A stretch of DNA of 64,000 bases from Streptomyces lydicus (GTDB lineage: Bacteria; Actinomycetota; Actinomycetes; Streptomycetales; Streptomycetaceae): positions 1,922,001 to 1,986,000 of the forward strand of contig NZ_RDTE01000003.1 of the NCBI RefSeq assembly GCF_004125265.1, written 5' to 3'. Positions 44,757 through 55,710 of this stretch are shown in pieces. The translations under genes were made by a program, and so were the position numbers. Each line of letters opens with the position of its first letter. Within the stretch, counting starts at the first letter, position 1. The notes beneath the pieces are model-generated. The model was not told where the DNA came from. It was given only the letters and a program-made list of their open reading frames with translations, and searched no databases.

Positions 44757-45416
44757 TGCGAGGATTCTCCTCGTTCGTGGTGTGGGGGGAAAGCGTTGCG
44801 CAATAGCCCGACGAGACCGGAAGATCTACGCCGGACTGGCTCGAAACCCTGTCTGATTGATGAGTTCAATTCAAGGCTCGCCAGGGCGTGTGAGATAGCC
44901 AACAAGGCCGATGAATTGGGAAAGGGTTTCAGAAGTGGTCAAAAGGAACGGCTAGTTGAACCGGGCCGACTCAACTCCGTTTACGTATCCGCAATGGAGA
45001 GTGACGGAGAGGTGGACGACACCTCCGGCCGATCGCCGTTCGGCCGTCGACTGAGGCTTGTCACGAGAGTGCTCATGGCGCTCATTACGGCTTATTCCAG
45101 GGCCAGTTGAGAGACGTGGGGCCCCTCAGCGCCGGCAGCGGGCCAAGACCGGATTGCCGTCCCGGGCGAAGCGCCTACGCGCGGTGTCCATGTCGACGGC
45201 GCCGCTGTAGTACTCCCGCAGGCCAGGGGTGGCGATCTTGTCCTTCCACTCCGGGTAGCCACGGGACGGACCGGACCGGTGCGGAGCCCAGGGATTCCGC
45301 CGGCGCGGTGCCGTTGCCCAGTCGACGGGAGGTTTCCCGGGTCGCGCCGGCGGACCTGCAAAACTGGTCGCGTTCACGCACCGCAGGAGGTACCCGTACC
45401 CCAGGAGGCACACCCG
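44757..45416. promoter_or_regulatory. Divergent region between protease and phosphotransferase
   Basis: A gap of 660 bp. The part next to the protease (about 44780-45000) is relatively AT-rich and should hold its promoter. At 45118-45300 a minus-strand frame gives protein-like text (PEWKDKIATPGLREYYSGAV, DTARRRFARDGNPV) but no start codon. It may be the tail of a lost gene. Confidence 0.4.
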
Positions 45417-46307
45417 ATGACCGAACCGACCCCCGCCGCTTTCACGGAAACGCGCGCCCGGGACGTACTGGCCTCGGCCGGCCGGCCCGATGCGGCAGCC
45501 GACGCCGCGCTGCTCTCGCTCGGCGAGAACGCCGTCTTCGCCCTCGGCGACAACGGGCCGGTCGTACGGGTGGGCCGCAGCGCCGAACTCCTGGAGCGGG
45601 CCGAGCGGGAACTGGCGGTGGCGGGGTGGCTGGCGGCCGAGGGAGTGCCGGCCGTACGGGCCGCGGAGCCCGTGGCCACCTTGGTCGACGGACATCCCGT
45701 CACCTACTGGCACCGGCTGCCGGAGGCGGTCCGGCCGGCCGGGCCGGACGATCTCGCCGCCCTGCTGAAGCTGGTCCATGCCCTGCCGGAGCCGCCGTTC
45801 GCGCTGCCGCGGCGCGAACTGCTCGGTGGCGTCGAGCGGTGGCTGCGCCTGGCCGGCGACGCCGTGTCGGCGCCCGACGCGGAGTATCTGCGCGGGCGGC
45901 GGGACGCGTTCGCGGCGGCGGCCACGGCCCTGGAACCGCATCTCCCCCGCGGTCCCATCCACGGCGACGCGCTGACCCGCAACGTTCATGTCGGGCCCGA
46001 TGGACCGGTGCTGGTCGACCTGGAAACCTTCTCCTTTGATCTGCGGGAACACGACCTGGTCGTCATGGCGCTGAGCCGGGACCGCTATGGCCTGTCCCCG
46101 GACGCGTACGACACCTTCGTGTCCGTTTACGGCTGGGACGTCCGGGACTGGGAGGGCTGCGCCGTACTGCGCGGGTCCCGGGAGACGGCGAGCTGCGCCT
46201 GGGTGTCCCAGCACGCGCCGGGAAACCCGGCGGCACTCAAGGAGTTCCGGCGCCGCATCGCCTCGCTGCGCGACAAGGACGCGACCGTGCGGTGGTATCC
46301 CTTCTGA
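45417..46307 (+). CDS. Aminoglycoside phosphotransferase-like kinase
   Basis: A 296-residue protein with CCAGGAGG before ATG 45417. It has an APH-type kinase fold: GENAVFALGDNGPVVRVGR, GPIHGDALTRNVHVG with the catalytic Asp (HGD) and Asn, and VLVDLETFSFDLREHD (metal-binding D near residue 200). APH-family kinases phosphorylate antibiotics or small metabolites; most chromosomal ones have unknown substrates. No resistance role can be claimed. Confidence 0.8.
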   Translation: MTEPTPAAFTETRARDVLASAGRPDAAADAALLSLGENAVFALGDNGPVVRVGRSAELLERAERELAVAGWLAAEGVPAVRAAEPVATLVDGHPVTYWHRLPEAVRPAGPDDLAALLKLVHALPEPPFALPRRELLGGVERWLRLAGDAVSAPDAEYLRGRRDAFAAAATALEPHLPRGPIHGDALTRNVHVGPDGPVLVDLETFSFDLREHDLVVMALSRDRYGLSPDAYDTFVSVYGWDVRDWEGCAVLRGSRETASCAWVSQHAPGNPAALKEFRRRIASLRDKDATVRWYPF

Positions 46308-46491
46308 GCCGCGCGGCCGGAGGCCGGGACTCGGAGACCGGGGCCCGGAGGGCGAGGCCGGACTCCCGGAGCGGGGAGAAGCGGGGAGAAGCCGGCAGAG
46401 TGGACCCGCGCCCGCCGCCCTTGGCAGCTTCGCGGGGGCCGGCCCGCGGCGCGGCCGTGACGACGCCCTCCGCTCCCGCCCAGGCCTCGGC

Positions 46492-47223
46492 TCAGGCCCC
46501 GGCCCCGGGCCCGGCCTGGTACGGAATCAGGGGCCAGGCCCGCTCGACTATCGCCTGTGGATCGCCGGAGCGCCGCAGATACGCCTGGAACGAGGCGGCC
46601 TGATCGGCGGCGGCCTTCTCCTGGAGGTCATGCAGCGCGCGGGGCGAGGGGAGCGCGACGGCCGGGAACGTCTCCCCGATGCGCCGGGCGACCCCGGCCG
46701 CTGCCGCCGCGTCGGCGCCCGCTTCGTGGGCCCCCTCCAGCCGGACGCCGTAGTGGCCGCAGAGCGCCTGCAGTGCACGCTTCCCCTTGCGGTAGCGGTC
46801 CACATGCTTGTCCAGGACGAGGGGGTCGATGACCGGTGCGGGGGCGTGTCCGAGACGGTCGGTCAGCGTCCGCAGGCCGTGGCGCCGGCACTCGCGGTCC
46901 AGGAGGGAGAGGTCATACCGGGCGTTCATCACCACCAGCGGGATGTCCGCGCGCAGGGCATCGGCCAGTGCCTCGGTGATCTCCTCTATGGCGGTCGCCG
47001 GCGGACGGCCGTGTTCTCGGACATATGCGGTGGAAATGCCGTGAATGGCCGACGCTTCCTCGGGGATCGGGACCCCCGGGTCGAGCAGCCAGGTCTGCTG
47101 CCCGGCCGCGCGGCCGTCCCCCTCCAACCGGATCAGCGCGGCGGTGACGATACGGTCCCGCTCGACATCGGTGCCCGTGGTCTCCAGGTCGAAGCTGACC
47201 AGCAGCTCCTGATGCCAGCTCAT
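46492..47223 (-). CDS. DnaQ-like 3'-5' exonuclease
   Basis: A 243-residue DEDDh exonuclease: SFDLETTGTDVERDRIV (first D and E), MNARYDLSLLDREC (second D), and EGAHEAGADAAAAAGV (H and last D). The C-terminal 40 residues are Ala-rich. It resembles stand-alone DnaQ-type proofreading or RNase T-like enzymes. Start ATG 47223; it is divergent from the SDR at 47425. Cytoplasmic. Confidence 0.85.
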   Translation of the reverse strand: MSWHQELLVSFDLETTGTDVERDRIVTAALIRLEGDGRAAGQQTWLLDPGVPIPEEASAIHGISTAYVREHGRPPATAIEEITEALADALRADIPLVVMNARYDLSLLDRECRRHGLRTLTDRLGHAPAPVIDPLVLDKHVDRYRKGKRALQALCGHYGVRLEGAHEAGADAAAAAGVARRIGETFPAVALPSPRALHDLQEKAAADQAASFQAYLRRSGDPQAIVERAWPLIPYQAGPGAGA

Positions 47224-47424
47224 GCCGAAACCTCATGACGTCCGGTCTCGCACTCGCTCGGCGCGCCCCCGCCCACAGTTCTCTCGCTACGCTCGCTCAT
47301 GCGGCCTCCTTCGGTGGTACTTCCCCCGTTGCCCGCCCACTCTCGCACGCACCACTGACAATCGACCGGCCGCCTGTCGCGACGGGGCAGCCCGGGGCCG
47401 GCCGCCACCCCTAGGCTGACCGCC

Positions 47425-48252
47425 ATGGACCTACGGCTGGCAGGACAGGGCGCGCTGGTGACGGGCAGCAGCTCGGGGATCGGGGCGACGATCGCCGGGA
47501 TGCTGGCGGACGAGGGCTGCGACGTGCTCGTGCACGGGCGCAGCGCGGGAGCCGCGGCGGCCGTCGCCGAACAGGTCGCGGCCCGCGGCGTACGGGCCGA
47601 AGTGGTGCTCGGAGACCTGACGGAGCCGGGCGTCGCCGAGCAGGTCGCCCTCACCGCACGCGACTTCGGTGCCCGCATCCTCGTGAACAACGCCGGTCCG
47701 TTCGCCGAGCACGACTGGGAGAGCTCCCGGCCGGCCGACTGGCGGGCCGCCTTCGAGGGGAACGTGCTGCCGACGGTGCGGGTCAGCCAGACGCTGCTGC
47801 CCTCGCTGCGGGCGCACGGCTGGGGCCGGGTGATCACCATCGGCAGCCGGGCGGTGCGGACACCACTGCCCAACATGGTGGCGTACTCCGCCGCCAAGGC
47901 CGCCGTGGTGAACATGACCACCAGCCTGGCCCGGCATCTCGCCGGGACCGGCGTCACCGCGAACTGTGTGAGTCCGGGAGTGATCGTCACTCCCTCCCTG
48001 TCCCGGATGTTCGAGCAGCGGACGGGCGGGGACGAGGCACCGGCGGAGGGCCCGGTGGGCGGACGGGAGGGCGGACCGGAGGGCGGACGGGACGAAGCGG
48101 AGATCGTCGCGGAGTACGCGCCCAACCCGAGCGCACGCCTGGGGCGCCCGGAGGACATCGCCGCCGCGGTCGCCTACCTGGCGAGCCCGCTCGCCGACTA
48201 CGTCAACGGGATCGAGCTGCGGGTCGACGGAGGGATCACGGGGACCCCGTAA
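47425..48252 (+). CDS. Short-chain dehydrogenase/reductase
   Basis: A 275-residue Rossmann protein. The NAD(P)H motif is GALVTGSSSGIGATIAG, the strand-4 motif ILVNNAGPF, and the catalytic set includes a Ser in IGSRAV and YSAAKAAV (Tyr and Lys). It ends NGIELRVDGGITGTP as SDRs do. A glycine-rich insert (GPVGGREGGPEGGRDEAE) sits before the last helix. The substrate is unknown. Start ATG 47425. Confidence 0.88.
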   Translation: MDLRLAGQGALVTGSSSGIGATIAGMLADEGCDVLVHGRSAGAAAAVAEQVAARGVRAEVVLGDLTEPGVAEQVALTARDFGARILVNNAGPFAEHDWESSRPADWRAAFEGNVLPTVRVSQTLLPSLRAHGWGRVITIGSRAVRTPLPNMVAYSAAKAAVVNMTTSLARHLAGTGVTANCVSPGVIVTPSLSRMFEQRTGGDEAPAEGPVGGREGGPEGGRDEAEIVAEYAPNPSARLGRPEDIAAAVAYLASPLADYVNGIELRVDGGITGTP

Positions 48253-48273
48253 GACGCCTCCCGGTGGACCCGG

Positions 48274-49524
48274 TCAGGAAACCGGCCGCGAATCCGCCCA
48301 CATGCTCTCGAATTCCTCCCGGTAGGTCTCGAAGAGGCCGTGGTCGCCGTCGCCGGCGTCCCGGGCGTCCTGGCGGACGACCTCCCGGCCGCCGCCGCGG
48401 AGCACGAGGACAGGGGACTCCATGCCGCGGCTCTTGCGGAGGTAGGGCTGGACGACCGCCACGCCGTCGGAGCCGTCCCCGTCGACGAGGTAGGCGGTGA
48501 AGCGCGGGGTCTCGTCGAAGACCTGGATCTCGAAGGCTCCGGGGTCGCGCAGCCGGGCGCGCACCCTTCGCATATGGAGGATGTTCATCTCGATGGAACG
48601 GCTCATCTCCCCCTTCTTCAGCCCGATTTCGCGCTCCCGGCGGCGGACCGCGCTGCTGGCCGGGTTGAGGAAGAGCAGACGGACCCGGCAGCCGGATTCG
48701 GCGAGCCGGACCAGCCGGCGGCCCGAGTAGTTCTGGACGAGGAGATTCAGTCCGATGCCGACGGCGTCGAGCCGGCGGGCGTTGCCGAACAGGTCCTCGG
48801 CGGGGAGCTGGCGCTGCAGCCGCACCCGGTCCGAGTGCACCCCGATGACGTCGGCGTAGCGGTCGCCGACCAGGTCCTCCACCGCGTCGATGGGCAGCCG
48901 TCCGGAGATCCGGGTGCCGACGCCGGAGCCGAGGATGTCCAGGAGGCGGGCGGAGGCGCGCTCGGCCTGCGCGAGGACCGTCTCGGACAGGGCGCGGTTG
49001 CGGGAGACGATGTTGCGGGCGACCTCCAGTTCGTCGAGGGCCAGCTCGAGCTCGCGGCGGTCGTCGAAGTACGGCTCGAAGCAGGGCCAGTGCTGGACCA
49101 CCAGTTCGCGGAGTTGCGGCAGCGTCAGAAAGCTGACGATGTTGTCGTCCGCGGGGTCGAGGAGGTAGCCCTTGCGGCGGCTGACCTCGCGGACGGCGAC
49201 CGCGCGCTGGACCCACTCCTGTCCGGCGGGGCCGGCCGCCGCGACGACCCATTCGTCGCCGTGCACCGGCTCGTAGATGGGCCGCAGCACCGCCGCGACG
49301 ACGGCCCGCAGCCGCTGCTCGACGAGATTCAGCCAGATGTAGGCCCGGCCGGCCCGCCGGGCCCGGGTGCGCACCTCGCTCCAGGCGTCGGCGCCCCAGT
49401 CCAGCTCAGCGCCGATCTCCAGCGGTCGTGCCAGGGACACCGCGCCGGGCGGTGCGTCGACGGAGCCGCCCTCATGGCCCTCATGACTCTCGTCACCAGG
49501 GGGCAACTCCAGCCCGCCGCTCAC
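48274..49524 (-). CDS. SAV2148-family HEPN-domain protein
   Basis: A 416-residue protein from GTG 49524 (GGAAGG upstream). I recognise it as the SAV2148 type of HEPN-domain protein of Streptomyces, seen as AWSEVRTRARRAGRAYIWLN (about 50-69), and a C-terminal half (LVQNYSGRRLVRLAESGCRV, RLLFLNPASSAV, FTAYLVDGDGSDGVAVVQPY) that looks like a phospholipase-D-type or helical sensory fold. HEPN domains often act in RNA cutting or nucleic-acid defence, but for this family the role is not known. Confidence 0.75.
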   Translation of the reverse strand: MSGGLELPPGDESHEGHEGGSVDAPPGAVSLARPLEIGAELDWGADAWSEVRTRARRAGRAYIWLNLVEQRLRAVVAAVLRPIYEPVHGDEWVVAAAGPAGQEWVQRAVAVREVSRRKGYLLDPADDNIVSFLTLPQLRELVVQHWPCFEPYFDDRRELELALDELEVARNIVSRNRALSETVLAQAERASARLLDILGSGVGTRISGRLPIDAVEDLVGDRYADVIGVHSDRVRLQRQLPAEDLFGNARRLDAVGIGLNLLVQNYSGRRLVRLAESGCRVRLLFLNPASSAVRRREREIGLKKGEMSRSIEMNILHMRRVRARLRDPGAFEIQVFDETPRFTAYLVDGDGSDGVAVVQPYLRKSRGMESPVLVLRGGGREVVRQDARDAGDGDHGLFETYREEFESMWADSRPVS

Positions 49525-49624
49525 CTGCCACCGCCTTCCGAACCCCCGTGCCAACGATCAAGGCAGACTACTGCGGTGCGGGAGGCGGTGCAGCAGGAAG
49601 GAGGGAGTCGGTTACCAACTCCCC

Positions 49625-50974
49625 TTATCCATAGTGCCCGTTGTGCCCGGACAGTGCGGGGGGAGTGAGCGGATTCATAGCGGTGACGTCACGGGGAACC
49701 AGCTGGAAGCCCTGCCAGTGAACAGGCATGGGTTCCTGGTCCTCGTCCCTGGCGATGTGGTGGAACCCGATGTTGACCCACGCGATGGGGTGTTTCAGCG
49801 GCTGGCCGTTGACCCAGGTGTCGACGCTCTTGCCGGCCCGCGCACCGCAATTGGCCAGGTTGTTGCTGGCGAACTGCTCGCATTTGTTGTACTCGGTGAA
49901 GTAAATGTCGTGTGTGGTGTAACTGCGTCCGGTGTACTTGCTGGAGGGGCCCGGCACGATTTGGTACGAGCGCGGGTGGCCGTCCTGGTTCTTTCCGGTG
50001 TCGCTCACCACCCGCCACCAGCGCAGCGGGCCGGAGTCCCCGGCCAGTTCCTTGGTGACCGGGGTACGGGTGGTGCGGATGGTGGGGGTGTTGCCGCCGG
50101 GCCGGATCGTGGTGGCGGAGTCGAACTGCTCGACCTTGTTGGCGGCGCTGCCGTCCAGGCCGAAGTTCAGCCGCCAGAAGACGTTGTGGCTGTGGCTGGT
50201 GGCGTAGTCCTTGGCGCCCTTGCCGATCGGCGTGCCCCGGCCGTCGCCGGCGTCGAAGTCGCTGGGTGAGAGGGTGCCGGTGGCGCCGATCTGCAGGGTC
50301 ATGGTGCCGTCGCCGGAGAACCGCCACTCGCTGATGTACTCGTACCAGCCGGTCTTGTTGACGGTGTAGAGCAGCAGGTCCTTGCCCTGGAGCTGGTAGG
50401 TCCTGGCCTGCTCGCCGGGGTAGGGGCCCATCCGGTAGGCGTGGCCGCGGGCGCGGGTGGTGGCGCACAGGCCGCTGACGTCGGGGGGTGCGGGGTCGTA
50501 GGCGCCGGGTACCCGGACGGTCTTGATGGTGCCGCCGGGGCATTCGGCGGGGTCGAGCTTCATCAGGCCCTGGGCGAAGCCCTGACCGGTGAGGTCGTCG
50601 TATTCGTTGCTGCCGTCGTCGTAGGGGACGTGGATCTGGGCGAGCTTGGCGGTGGTGAGCACCTTGATCGGGGCGCGTTCGCCCTTGGGCTGGTAGGAGA
50701 CGTCGTCCAGGACGAGACCGGCGTTGCCTTCGTAGTGCCAGCACATCCGCCAGACGGTGCCGCCCTCCAGCGTCTGGGTGATGCGGTAGGCGGCGCTGCA
50801 GCGGGGAGCGGGGGCGGCCGGGCCCGCAGGGAGCGGGGCTCCGGGGGCTCCGGGGGCGGCCTGGGCGGAGGGGCCGGTCAGCAGGGCGGTCGCCGTGAGC
50901 AGCACGGGGACGGCGGTGAGGGCCGCGGCACGGCGGCGCGGGCGGCGGGTACCGGTGGGGCGTCTTTCGGGCAT
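49625..50974 (-). CDS. Copper amine oxidase catalytic protein (part of a split enzyme)
   Basis: The 449-residue precursor has a Tat-like signal (RRPTGTRRPRRRAAALTAVP). Catalytic features are VPYDDGSNEYDDLTGQGFAQ (base Asp region, about 117-136), TVNKTGWYEYISEWRF where Tyr211 would be the topaquinone precursor, copper ligands in SHSHNVFWRLNFGLDG (His261, His263), and the third-ligand region FHHIARDEDQEPMPVHW. The usual Asn before the tyrosine (N-Y-D/E) is Trp here. It lacks the N2/N3 domains; they may be encoded by the next gene. ATG 50974, GGGAG upstream. Confidence 0.75.
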   Translation of the reverse strand: MPERRPTGTRRPRRRAAALTAVPVLLTATALLTGPSAQAAPGAPGAPLPAGPAAPAPRCSAAYRITQTLEGGTVWRMCWHYEGNAGLVLDDVSYQPKGERAPIKVLTTAKLAQIHVPYDDGSNEYDDLTGQGFAQGLMKLDPAECPGGTIKTVRVPGAYDPAPPDVSGLCATTRARGHAYRMGPYPGEQARTYQLQGKDLLLYTVNKTGWYEYISEWRFSGDGTMTLQIGATGTLSPSDFDAGDGRGTPIGKGAKDYATSHSHNVFWRLNFGLDGSAANKVEQFDSATTIRPGGNTPTIRTTRTPVTKELAGDSGPLRWWRVVSDTGKNQDGHPRSYQIVPGPSSKYTGRSYTTHDIYFTEYNKCEQFASNNLANCGARAGKSVDTWVNGQPLKHPIAWVNIGFHHIARDEDQEPMPVHWQGFQLVPRDVTAMNPLTPPALSGHNGHYG

Positions 50975-51023
50975 ACAGGGGCTCCCGGGGAAGGAGTGGC
51001 GGGATCGGCGGCGCGCGGGGCGG

Positions 51024-51839
51024 TCAGCCGAGGCGGGCGACGGTGCGGGCACTGAGGTCGATCACCAAGCGGCGGGTGTCGATCCACGGGCCGTCCTTCA
51101 CCTTGGTGAAGAGGCGGATGCAGCGGTGTTCCCCGCAGTCGGCCAGGGCGCCCGGCGCCTCGCCCTCCGCGCGGCCGCGGTAGACGAAGCCGGTCACGGC
51201 GAGCGGGTCAGGGCCGGTGAGGTCACGTCCGGTGGCCTCGTGGAAGTCCTGGCGCAGCCCGGCTCCCAACGGGGCGGCGATCAGCAGCCGGACCGCCTCG
51301 ACGGCCTCCGCGTGGCTGGGCGGCGGCTGAACACCGTGCTGGGTGTCCGTCGACTCCACCTTCGAGGTCGTGAGGTTGACGGTGGTGGTGAGGTAGCTGT
51401 CGCTCCGGTAGTCGTAGGAGGACACCAGGGCCCGGCGCGGCGGGTCGGCGAGCCCGGCCTCCGCGGGGGTGAGTTCGGCCAGGTCGGTGGTGAGGGGTTC
51501 GGGCCCGGACCGTCCGGTGACGTCGGCGGCGACACCGCGCCGGGTGCGCGGCCGGGCCAGATCCCGGGCCCGCCGCAGTTCGTCGTCGGTGAGCGGGTCC
51601 CGTCCCCGGCCGCGTTCCCCCTGCGGGCGGGCCGCCTCGACGACGCCGGGCGGCGGGGGCCCAGGATCGGCTCCCGGCACGGACCGGCCCACCGCACCGG
51701 GCCGGCTCGGGCCGCCCGCCCCGCCGGCGGCGTCCGCGCCGGCGGGGAGGGTGATCGCGGCCATGAGGGCGGTGCCGGTCAGTGCGAGGGCGGTCCCCGC
51801 GAGGACCTTGCCGAGGTGGCGGTGCATCAGATGGCGCAC
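51024..51839 (-). CDS. Secreted protein, possible N2/N3 half of the amine oxidase
   Basis: The 271-residue precursor from GTG 51839 (GGGGGAACC upstream) has a signal peptide ending GADA near residue 37 and a Pro/Gly-rich linker. Then PLTDDELRRARDLARPRTRR and a two-part beta-rich region (RRALVSSYDYRSDSYLTTTV, NLTTSKVESTDTQHGVQPPP, then CGEHRCIRLFTKVKDGPWID) follow. This LT..E/D opening and the two ferredoxin-like halves fit the N2 and N3 domains of copper amine oxidases. The stop is 49 bases before the oxidase start, so the two look like one operon for a split enzyme. This is inference from pattern. Confidence 0.55.
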   Translation of the reverse strand: MRHLMHRHLGKVLAGTALALTGTALMAAITLPAGADAAGGAGGPSRPGAVGRSVPGADPGPPPPGVVEAARPQGERGRGRDPLTDDELRRARDLARPRTRRGVAADVTGRSGPEPLTTDLAELTPAEAGLADPPRRALVSSYDYRSDSYLTTTVNLTTSKVESTDTQHGVQPPPSHAEAVEAVRLLIAAPLGAGLRQDFHEATGRDLTGPDPLAVTGFVYRGRAEGEAPGALADCGEHRCIRLFTKVKDGPWIDTRRLVIDLSARTVARLG

Positions 51840-52081
51840 GGTTCCCCCCTGCTGTCACATTCCATGACATGCATGTCGGATCCCCCGTCCGTCCTCCAAC
51901 AGGACGACCAGTAGGACGATCCGACATCGCGACAGGTTGCTCCACCATTGAGCGGAGATCCCGCGAAAAGCCCTCTGTGTGCGAGAAGTTGCGAAAAGTT
52001 GGGGAAGGATTTCGATTCGTTTCGCGGATGTGCGTCGTGGAGTCGCCGCTGCGCCCGAGAAGAAAGTGGAAGAGTCTACCC

Positions 52082-54324
<2,243 letters not shown>

Positions 54325-54328
<4 letters not shown>

Positions 54329-55617
54329 CGGCGGGGCGCCGGGCAGGGGAGCCGAGGGTCCGTCTTCACGGTCCCGTCCGCCTCGCGGCGGCGGGCAGGG
54401 ATTCCGAGGGCGAGGGCGAGGATCGCCGCGGCGGCTCCGACGGCGACGGCGAAGGCGGCGAAGGGGCCGTAGGCCTCGGCGAGCCGGCCCGAGGCGGCCA
54501 GGGACAGGGCCTGGCCGCCGACCACCGCGCTGGTGAGGAAGGCCATCGATTCGGCCAGTCTGCCGGCCGGCACCAGCCGTTCGGTGAGGCCGAAGACCGT
54601 GATCAGATGCGGGGCGATGGCCACCCCGAGCACCACGACGACCGGATAGAGCGTGCCCAGGGACCGTGCGAACAGCAGCGGCACGGAAAGCACGAGCAGC
54701 GCGGCGGCGGCCGACCGCCGGCGTGTCGGCAGGGTGATCCGGGCGGGGACCAGCGCCAGCGAGAGTCCGGCGACCGCGCTCATCACCCCCATCGCGGCGT
54801 AGACGAGTCCGGCCTGGGCGGGCTGGTGGAGGCGTTCGGTGAGCGCGGTGATGCCGGACTGGCAGGCGCCGAAGATCACGCCCTGCAGCGCCATCGAGAC
54901 GCGCAGGCCGTGCACCGCGCGGGGCATCCGGGCACGGGGCGGACGGGCGCGGACGTCCGTCGCCTGCCGGACCACGGCCGTCGTCCGCACCGCAACGGCC
55001 GCCGGACGCACGACCACAGCCGTCGGATGCAGCGCGAACGCCGAGCCGCAGACCGCGAGCAGCAGCGCGGCCAGGGCCAGTGCCACGGCCGGGTGGGCCA
55101 CCGTGGCGGACAGCCCCACCAGCGCCGGGCCGAGCACGAACGACATCTCGTCCAGGGTGCCTTCGAGGGACAGCGCGGTGTTGATCAGACGGTCGTCGGC
55201 CCGGGCGCGACGGGCGAGCGCCACGAGCCGGGTACGGGCCAGCGGCCCGATCTGCGGGACGCCGGCGCCGGCCAGCAACCCGGTCAGGGCGAGCGGCAGC
55301 GCCCCGGCCCCGGCGAGGGCGGCGGCCACCAGCGCGGCCACCGCGAGCGCATCGAACCAGCAGGCGACCAGCACCACCGGCCGCTGACCGTACCGGTCGG
55401 CGAGCCGCCCGAGCAGCGGCCCGCCCACCGTCTGCCCCGCCGCCAGCGCACCGCCCACCAGGCCCGCGGTCGCCAGCGAGCCGCTGGTCCGCGCCACCAG
55501 CAGCAGGCTGCCGAGCTGGCACATGGCCGTGGGGAGCCGGCCGAGAAAGGAGACGACGGGCAGCATCGGCCCGCTCAGGGCCAGCACCCGGCGATAGGTG
55601 GCCATTACAGCAGTCAT
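54325..55617 (-). CDS. MFS transporter
   Basis: A 430-residue protein with about 12 hydrophobic helices. The loop 2-3 signature GRLADRYGQRPVVLVACW (G-x-x-x-D-R-x-G-x-R) identifies a major facilitator. It is probably a drug or metabolite exporter; no substrate signature is seen. The start reads MTAVMATYRR. It is convergent with glgX. Confidence 0.85.
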
Positions 55618-55710
55618 TGCCGGACGCTATCGGGCGCGGTCCTCGCACCCCACGCACCGGACGTACGAAGATCTGCTGCCGTTCCGACCGCCCCGTTGGA
55701 GGAAGGGACG

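Noticed and set aside
45118..45300. Protein-like minus-strand text left of the phosphotransferase
   Set aside because: No start codon and no recognised family; recorded only as a possible tail of a lost gene.
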